Shown here in pieces: positions 56,694-64,000 of a stretch of DNA of 64,000 nucleotides. The position numbers were made by a program, and so were the translations under genes. The notes under the pieces are model-generated. The model did not search any database. It saw only the letters and a list, made by a program, of their open reading frames with translations, and was not told where the DNA came from. How positions within the stretch are numbered: the stretch's first letter is position 1; each line of letters begins with the position of its first letter. Origin of the DNA: Blastomussa wellsi (lineage: Eukaryota; Cnidaria; Anthozoa; Scleractinia; Plerogyridae); NCBI GenBank assembly GCA_947652115.1, contig OX393572.1, positions 12,101,923 to 12,165,922 on the forward strand, written 5' to 3'.

Positions 56694-59600
56694 CCAGAAC
56701 TGTACAGTGGCCCATATTATAGTGCTCTGTGAGTATAATTATATTAGTTTGTGGGTTCTAGAGAATTCATAGGTAATGCAACATTGTAGCCAAATTTGCT
56801 AGTAAAAGAGATTGCATTCCTTATACACTTATCTCTCAAGAAAAATTGAAACAAAACAGTGAGAAAAGAAAGAATTTATTTTTTTTACTCAGCCAATTGT
56901 AAATTTTAAAAATGCCCATAATCAAACTATTGGATTTATATGTGATAAAATATGAAAATGGAAAATTTTCAGCTTGGTGAATAATTACAACTTGAAATAA
57001 GATAATGATGAAAAATGAATGATGAGTTATGAGTGCGAGTCCCCGGCAGGGTTCGAACCCATGACCTCCCAGACACTGGTCGGGTGCTCTAACCAACTGA
57101 GCCATGAGAACTCGAGTTGTAAGATGATTCGTCAAGTAATCTGTTGGTATGCATCAGTTTTCTGTAAACTGTTGTAATAAGAGCGTTTCCATTTTCTTCA
57201 AATTCTCCGATAAACTGTATGTCAGCGTTCTGTTCGTTGAGGTTTTTGTGGAATGCGTCAACTTCATCCTTGTGAACGGTGTGTTGTCAACGTAGCGTAA
57301 CCAAAGTAGTATTCGTTTGTTGGCAAGTCATTAGGGTGCGTTCGTCGATGCTTTGCATGATTTCTGCAACAACGACAATAACTGGCGACCCCATATCTGT
57401 TGTGTGCAACTGTTTCTAGTGTTTACCTTTGCACTGGAACAAAGTAGAAGTCAGACAAAGGTTCAGTAAGTCCATGATGTCTTCTGTTGGTAGTGGTAGT
57501 GTGTCAGTAGACTATTGGGGAGTGGTCTCAGTGCACTGTAAAGCCAACTGAAGTGGAATACTGGTCTTGATGGATGGCGGTAATAAAGTCCTTGGTGTCT
57601 CGATTTGTTGGTAAGCGGTTGTAGTATATTCATCAGGTACTTGGACAGTCAGTATGTAGCAGACCCACAGAACGATACTATAGGTCAAATAGGGAAGCGA
57701 GGCTTGTTCAGTTTCTGAAGTCCATAAAGTTTCAGTGGCTGTGGTACTGAACACCTCAGTCGGTAGTAGCATTGAATTTCAATAGTGTCATTCTTCTTGA
57801 GGTTACGCAGTTTGGTGTTGAGTTTACGTCAAAGCGTCGGAGTCGGGTTATGTTTAAGTTCCTGGTAGGTCTGTCTGTCATTAACACTACAAGTGCGTCC
57901 ATTTTGTCAAAGTAATCAGTCTTGTTCATAACAACTTACAGTTACACATCCTTTGTTGGCTGGTAGTATAACAATGTATTTGTCGTTTTAGTGCTTGTTG
58001 TTCATCTTTAGTCAAGTGGTTGTCGTGTAGCGAGGTTGATTGCGCAGTGGAAGCAATTGCGCTTCTGATATTATCCATGGTCAGTTCTGGAAAGTCCGCC
58101 TCAATACTAGATATAGTAGATATATCTGTCAGTTACCCTCGAGGATTCAATGAATGTTTCAGTCTGTTTGCTTGTATGCCCGTTTCAGTCTTGTGCAAGG
58201 GATGGGAAGAGATATTCCTGACCCAATTTTCATCCGGTTAACATCGTTTTGGTTCAGTCTTTGTTTTGCAATAGTTGTGTCAGTTTTTGTTGGTGTCCAG
58301 TGCGGACGTGTTTGGTCATTTTATCGGCTCGTTTGTCAGCAATAGTTATAACAGCGTTCAGTAAGTCAGTTGGTATCAGTTGTTTAAGTTTGTCAAGGTG
58401 TTGCAGTAGTTTGTTGCAGTAGTGGTTGAGTCCAGCCGGAACAAGACTGTTGTCTTTGCAGCGGTGATTGAACCACAGTTGTTGCTGTATTCTCCTGGCA
58501 GTACTTGCATACAAGTGAGTGATGTAGTTGTTCGCAAGGCGTTCGCTCTGTCATCCAAGTGAACGCAATACAGCTAAATGGTTTAAACCCAGGTGTAACA
58601 GTCAATCATGTTGTTTTATCGTCCAGGTGAGGGTAGTCCTGAGAAGGACTGTTGTCGGCGACAGTGACTGACATTTTGACAACCTGAGCAGAAGTCATCA
58701 TCAGATTCATATGAAGAGTTGTTTGTCAGCAAAATGTTATACTGTAAGTCTGGTTCATAAAAATGTTGTGATACTCCCCAAATTAAATTCATATTGGAAA
58801 AATATCAGCCAGTCAAGTTGAAGAGATAAGTGTGAAGGAATTTAGAAGTCTTATTCTGTACATAATTATGGGCCACTGTATTGTAAAAAACAAGTACCAC
58901 AGACATGCAGAGATCATGATATAGTGTCACGTTGAAGTGATGTCAAAATCAAAGAAGAAAGTGGATAAGACCCTTTAGAAACATGAATATTTTGATAGAG
59001 GACTTCCACTTTCAAAAACAAAAAAATGAGGCATTAGCCACTTTAACTGTACAATTAATAATTAAAATTCTTTGCACAATATTTTTTTTTTTCAAGAATT
59101 ATAACAGAACACTCAACACTTATAATATTTTCATTTGAAGACAATCACTTGTTCAATTAGTCCCTAATTAATTGCTCTGGTAAGCATTAAAAAGTATCTG
59201 GTTGCTCAATTATAAATTTGGCAAAAATACATGTATTCTTGACTTTTCAGCTTTCAGGCTATAAATGCAGAGGTCTTAACTGCTGTGTTTTCGTTCAGCA
59301 ATTCAATTAATTCAAAGACCACAATATGAAATGTACTGCTGTTTGTTAGTTTTGAAGTAGTCAAGAAAAGAGCAGTACTTTTTAATTCCACCTGTTGTAA
59401 ATTTGAACAATAATATCAAATGCAATTGGATGAATGGTGTCAATTCAGTTATTGAAAGCCCCTGCATGCTGAACAGAGGAAATGCAATGAAACAATGTAA
59501 CACAGAAAAAAAAAACAAGGCGTTATCCACTTTCAAAATGTTTTCATATCCAATTTGCCTTCAATAATTACAAGTAAGCATGTCTGTGGTCTTGCAAAAC

Positions 59601-62148
59601 CTAAAGCAGAACTTGGTTTACGTCATGAACTGACAATGCACTGATCAACTCAAAACTTATTTAACCTGGAGTGGGGCCGGGGACCAATTACTAACTGTCC
59701 TATTCCGAAACCTGTCCATAAAGAGAACAAAAACTACCCATAAAATTTCAAAGAAAAATAAAACCTGACATGAATTACAAAGAAATAAATTTGACTGGCC
59801 ATTATAAGGTTAAGTCAAAGTAAAGAAACAGTGTCAGTGGCTAGCTCATCTGATAGTAGGATTGTCCAAGTGAGAGAGAAGTTTAGACAGGTTTGCTGTT
59901 GATGTCTGACATTAATCTTCAGCAGCAAGTGAAAGTTGTTGGTCAGTTGAAGGTTTTACGTGTAGAGCTGGTCATTGACTGTCACTGATGGTTCACCCAT
60001 TTTGTTGAGGACATGAACAAGTTGTTTGTAGGGTGCGGGAAAAATGTTTTTTATCTTTATGTTCATGTACAAGTGATCATCCAGTTGAGAGTATTTCTAA
60101 AAAGAAATGTTGTTGGCAAATGTGTTTCTACAACCTGAGCAAAAGTCATCCTCAGTGATAGTGAAAAGTAGTTGTTGACAGTAAATGATGTTATATGTCT
60201 GGTCCACTGAAGAAGATTGGTCAGTTTAGCAGTGATGTTATTTGTAAGTTGTGATCTTGCTAGCTATTGTTAGTCAAATATGTTCCTGATGTGTGGTTGC
60301 AAGGTTGGGAAGTTTGGTGTTTATGGTCTTGTGAAGGACAGGTTCAAAGTATAGACTGAAGAATTTTTCCACTTTTGAATTCTTCATTTTTAAATATTCC
60401 CACAACTGTTTGAAGTTTTTCCCAACTGTTTCTTGACCTATGGGAACCTGTAATAATGGTGATTTATCCACCTTTAATCCAATTATTCTGACCCCTACAG
60501 TATACCTGCATCTCAGCCCTGGTTACCCTACAACGGTATTCTAGGGGGATTCCCTGGGGAAACCAGGTTAAGTTTTGATTTGATCAATGCATTATTTTAA
60601 AGAACACAAGTGTTTACCTTGGTCCTGGATTGCAATAAAATCATTCATCTAGAGTACGTTAACATATGATATTCCCTCCTTGTCTTGTCCAGAAGTACTC
60701 TGTCTCGACCTGTTAATAAGAAGAAATAATAAAAAAAATTAACACAATTGGACAGAACACTGTCATCTCGTTTGTCGTTGGGCAATAAACACTTAACAAG
60801 TACGGTGCCCAATTTATATGCACAAGCTGGAACTAACCCCAGTTTTCAACCATTAGGCCACTGCAAACCCATAATCTTCACTTTACCCCACACCATCTTG
60901 ATCAAATGTGGGCGAGATACTATTTCAGGCTTTTAAAAAGTCAGGTGTGCATCATTCACCACTCATTACTGCCTCATGTTTTAGTGGGTTGTCCTAAAAG
61001 CCGGAATGCCAGAAAACCAGAAACCAACGGCCGGAATCCTAAAGCTCGTTAGTTCATGTGAAAATTAAGCGTTCTGCACGATAAACTATGAAGGAAATTA
61101 CCATTTTTACACAATCGAGTGAACTGACTAGCACAGCTTTACTTAACGAATACAATTTGTTTCAAACTTAAAGTGCTACTATGACGAAATTCGCATGTCT
61201 CCAATCTAAGCCATTTTAAAGCAGTAAAAAGGAGTCTACGTGAGAAGGAAAATGCCGCTTACTTTTTTAAAATATCATTTTCGTTACAGAGATATTAAAG
61301 TTTTTAAAATATGCAAATTAGCTAAGTGATGACATCATAGACTCAACCAAATTTTAATCATATATATGAGAAAAAATATCTCACCCAGTTTGTATCAGAA
61401 ATGTTCGATTCTTTGCATCATTACTCTACTAGGTGAGTTATGTAATATGAGATTAACATTTACGTTACCATGGCAACATTCAGGGTCCCAGACCTCCCCA
61501 ATGTTCAAGGCTATTCTGGCCATTTTTGGCAATCCATTTTAATATTAATTTTCTCAATGACTTCAGATCTGCATGATCTCACAAACATATTTATGTGTTA
61601 GTTAAGTTCTCTGGCCTGGTTTAATTTTTCTGGGCTGAAAATCATTCAAATACTGAGAACAGTTTGAGGGGACGGGAAAACAGTGTGTTGCCATGGTGAG
61701 CTTCTTAAAGCTGAATACCCACATTTAGAGCATTTAGGAGAAATTAATTTTCAGTGTCCATTTTGGTGAATATTTGAAAATTTGTAAAATGCATCTAGCT
61801 CCACAAAACAATAAAAGAAGCTGGCAATTGAAGAATCCCGCCATCTTAAAAATTTAATGTCAACATACAGGTCATGAAAACAATAGCGCAGGAAGGCAAG
61901 GTCCCATGTCAGTTCTACAACGAGGTAAGAAAAAGCGTGGTAATGATTACCAGATGGAATCCCTTGAAAAAACGCAGAATCCTAATCTTTTTAAAGGAGA
62001 AAAACTGTCCACTGAAACATTGTATGAACGGCATATAATTTCTTCTCAGGCTGCATTCAGTTTACTCTCCAAAAACAACAAGATGTCTCAACCACAACCA
62101 GGACCAATCACCGTGACAGAAGGAATGAAGATGAGGATTGAACTGTAA
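56694..62148 (+). CDS. 3' exons of an unrecognised gene
   Basis: Candidate exons are 56694-56728, 60501-60566, 60693-60711, 61871-61924 and 62050-62148. All are bounded by AG and GT, and all phases are compatible from one to the next. The last two are the firmest: 61871-61924 encodes VMKTIAQEGKVPCQFYNE and 62050-62148 encodes a 32-residue end with AAFSLLSKNNKMSQPQ and TVTEGMKMRIEL before TAA. AATAAA follows at about 62340. Exon 60501 encodes IPASQPWLPYNGILGGFPGE. The 19-base exon and the 35-base first exon are weak. The protein family is not recognised and upstream exons are missing. The intron between 56728 and 60501 contains the Penelope-like relic. Confidence 0.45.
57040..57112 (-). mobile_element. 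tRNA-derived SINE fragment
   Basis: The minus strand reads GCTCAGTTGGTTAGAGC, a near-consensus A box and D arm, then CCAGTGTCTGG and GGGTTCGAACCC, a perfect B box. The acceptor stem is not closed (5' GTTCTCA has no partner), so it is read as a tRNA-like SINE head and not as a functional tRNA gene. It abuts the 3' side of the Penelope-like relic. Confidence 0.55.
57115..58620 (-). pseudogene. Penelope-like element reverse transcriptase, decayed
   Basis: Minus-strand fragments in changing frames show Penelope-type reverse transcriptase wording. KTSIPLQLALQC near 57535-57575 corresponds to the block after the first catalytic Asp. YVDN at 57283-57294 stands where the polymerase motif YVDD is expected. 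VYRKLMHTNRLLDESS near 57125-57180 matches the block that precedes the endonuclease domain. Upstream (58254-58600), helical parts such as NHYCNKLLQHLDKLKQL fit the N-terminal region. Frameshifts and stops are frequent, and no GIY-YIG endonuclease is visible to the left. It lies in an intron of the gene at 56694-62148. Confidence 0.65.
58620..60220. repeat. possible Penelope-like terminal sequences
   Basis: A line around ACAACCTGAGCAGAAGTCAT near 58679 recurs as ACAACCTGAGCAAAAGTCAT near 60130, with TGTCTGGTCCAC-like text downstream of each. This suggests repeated terminal parts of the same retroelement family. The rest is AT-rich with no gene. Confidence 0.35.
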
Positions 62149-62376
62149 AGTATAGACTGTTTTGCCCTAACAAGAGTTAAAAACTCCAAAACTGCTTGAA
62201 AATCCTTGAAAACGTCCTTGAATGAAACGTTTATTTCTTTCTTGTTATGCTCGACTGACGTTTTGACACATGATGCCCCAAATTGCATACAAAATGAGAT
62301 ATAAAAGTGTTTCCGGTTCCGTTTCTTTTTTATTTCGTTGAATAAATTGGGTGATTTCAAAATGGATGTAATAAAG

Positions 62377-62521
62377 TGGTAATTGAACTTAATGACGTGC
62401 AATTTTAGTCTGAAATCATACTTTTGATTTCAAATCGAACTCGCGCTGCGCGCTCTCGTTCGATTTTGAAATCATGCGTATGATTTCAGACCAAATTGCA
62501 CTCCACTTAGTTCAATTACCA
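62377..62521. mobile_element. palindromic MITE with TGGTAATTGAACT ends
   Basis: TGGTAATTGAACT at the left faces AGTTCAATTACCA at the right. Inner facing lines are GTCTGAAATCATAC / inverted and TCAAATCGAAC / GTTCGATTTTGA, with a GCGCTGCGCGC centre. The total length is 145 bases. Confidence 0.85.
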
Positions 62522-63760
62522 TTATTTATTTTAAATAATTAAATAATAATTAAAGTATAAAATTTATAACAGAAAAGACCAAATCAACTAAGGCATGGAC
62601 TGGTTTTCTAAATGTCTGCACCAAAGTTGGCCAAACTTTAAACTTGCAAGACGTCTGTTCATCGTCATTGGCCAACATTCTGTATTCAAGCTGATTTAAT
62701 TTACCAAGGACTAATTCCAAAGGTATGAGTCACATTATTTGCGAAACGCGATGCTAGATGGGAGTAACTGTAGAATACCCTGCCACTTGGAAAGCACTTT
62801 CCTTTACTTTATGGATACATGCCTGGATACATAGTGGCAAGAGTTACCCACCCCCTGTTACAAGTTGAGCATAGACAGTGGATAAGTGGATACGCATAAG
62901 AAAGAATGTAAATACTGTTTCTCATTTTAAGAATGAAAAGTACAGTTATATCCCTCTCTTTCGTTAGACATTGATTTTATTCTCTTTCGCTCAACGATCA
63001 CACCCTGGTTTCATTACTACTTCCAGGGCTGAATATAATTTCCGAAGAGTCGCCAGTCACAATGACTGGCCAAGTAAGTTCACACCTTGTTTCTGGCCGG
63101 ACAAATAAAATTTGTAACACTAAGCTGAAAAGTAAAGCAATAATACGGCGAGCAAACAAAAGGAAAAAAAACTTGCTGAAAATGTGACGCATATCAGATT
63201 ACCGTGTGCCAGACTTGAACCAGATGTTGTTCATTTTCTGTCACTTTGAAATATTGAAGGTGGACAAAGAAAATGAACTTGAAAAAGCTTTGTTTGATTT
63301 AAACTTTCACGCAAACTGAAGCGAACAAACTGGATGGAAAGTGATAAAGGACCATAAAGTATTTTAAAATTTCAAGCCGCGAAATCGTGACGTGAATGAA
63401 ATTTATTATAGCCCATTGCAATTCTCATGACATGTGCTGTTACAATTTTTCGTGAAATATTTACTCTTTTCTGTCCTTTTTTAATTTGAATTTTTTTCAT
63501 TAGTTTTTTCTCTGTAGCAATCACAAGAACTCTGTCACCTTTCACGTTCATTTTTGCATTCTGTAATAAAACTTCAGCTTGTGTTTCCAGACACCGCCGC
63601 ATAACAATGAAACTGACACAACAAATGAAACACGAATAAAGTTAAAAAGCGAAAGTTTTAATTAAACCTGTTACTTTTTTCTGAGCTTTGGAACTAATTT
63701 GCCCGGTGTAAAAAAATGAAGAACTTTTTAACTTGAGTCTTTCAGTTCGCAAACCCCCGC
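62522..63760. other. no gene recognised
   Basis: AT-rich intergenic sequence. The minus-strand frame at 63372-63602 has no splice or homology support. Confidence 0.5.
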
Positions 63761-63769
63761 GAATCTACT

Positions 63770-63782
63770 TTCTTTTCAATAG

Positions 63783-63821
<39 letters not shown>

Positions 63822-63945
63822 ATTTGCTCCGACGAAGGGCTAACGCTCGAAACATCAGCTCTTGAATCTCTTTACGGTGGCCAATTGACATTATCAACCC
63901 AGTTGATAAAACCAAATTATATTGTTACTTTCTTTTCAGTTTAAC
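63770..63945. repeat. dispersed repeat with GTCGGA hairpin
   Basis: GCGTCGGATTTGCTCCGACG forms a short hairpin followed by AAGGGCTAACGCTCGAAAC and later CCAGTTGATAAAACCAAATT. From general familiarity such text recurs near Penelope-like elements in cnidarian genomes; this is unverified here. Confidence 0.3.
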
Positions 63946-64000
63946 AATACAGCCACATGTAGCAAGGTGCATTATTCTAGACCTGCACCAAGTCTACCCC

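Noticed and set aside
56421..56732. 103-codon plus-strand frame
   Set aside because: Most of it lies in a palindromic repeat; only the last 35 bases are kept as a possible exon.
57040..57112. Functional tRNA gene
   Set aside because: A and B boxes are good, but the acceptor stem cannot close, so it is read as a SINE head.
1..64000. CRISPR arrays, prokaryotic operons, rRNA genes
   Set aside because: Repeats here are contiguous minisatellites or palindromes without spacers, and genes carry spliceosomal introns.

Overview
This is animal nuclear DNA, most likely from a cnidarian and probably a stony coral. Genes are split by GT-AG introns, one gene encodes a metazoan-type DH-PH Rho exchange factor, and the intergenic DNA is packed with short palindromic DNA elements, microsatellites, tRNA-derived SINE sequence, a Penelope-like retroelement relic and a relic of a Maverick/Polinton-type (adintovirus-like) DNA virus. 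The host assignment rests on overall character; no ribosomal or mitochondrial marker is present.

Left third (1-26.7 kb). A plus-strand gene for a Dbl-family RhoGEF runs from an exon at 1491 (its 5' end may lie outside the window) to a stop at 20436. Thirteen exons join in phase to give at least 508 residues: a Cys-X2-Cys / Cys-X2-Cys segment, then a DH domain, then a PH domain. Its 9.1-kb second intron holds, on the opposite strand, a complete two-exon gene for a class V (PLP-dependent) aminotransferase-like protein (6015-9779). A second complete copy (22264-25210) lies just downstream of the RhoGEF. Both copies encode 473 residues at roughly 92% identity. Their exons are almost identical in places while introns and flanks have diverged strongly, suggesting tandem duplication followed by exon-restricted gene conversion or strong constraint.

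Middle (26.7-36.3 kb). This part is mostly repetitive: a three-unit tandem repeat of about 190 bp, a 1.3-kb inverted-repeat transposon with a 10-bp target duplication, several MITE-like palindromes and a 1.2-kb G-rich TAGTG-type minisatellite. Two isolated candidate exons and one candidate ETS/YY1-type promoter are noted at low confidence.

Viral relic (36.4-43.8 kb). A compact, almost intron-free cluster holds a packaging ATPase, a capsid-like gene, a retroviral-type integrase, the two ends of a protein-primed family B DNA polymerase, a coiled-coil membrane protein and several small membrane proteins. The large genes carry nonsense codons, frameshifts or internal deletions; the small ones look open. 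Many starts are preceded by a similar TAATATAG-like sequence, and two divergent genes share a short symmetric intergenic region. The cluster is best read as a dead, right-truncated Maverick/Polinton or adintovirus relative.

Right part (44-64 kb). This contains an AACCA minisatellite, a 2.5-kb foldback structure whose arms enclose three clear palindromes, TTAA-flanked elements (one with its empty site visible elsewhere in the window), a decayed minus-strand Penelope-like reverse transcriptase, and the probable last exons of an unrecognised plus-strand gene ending at 62148. No RNA gene, CRISPR array or prokaryotic feature was found.
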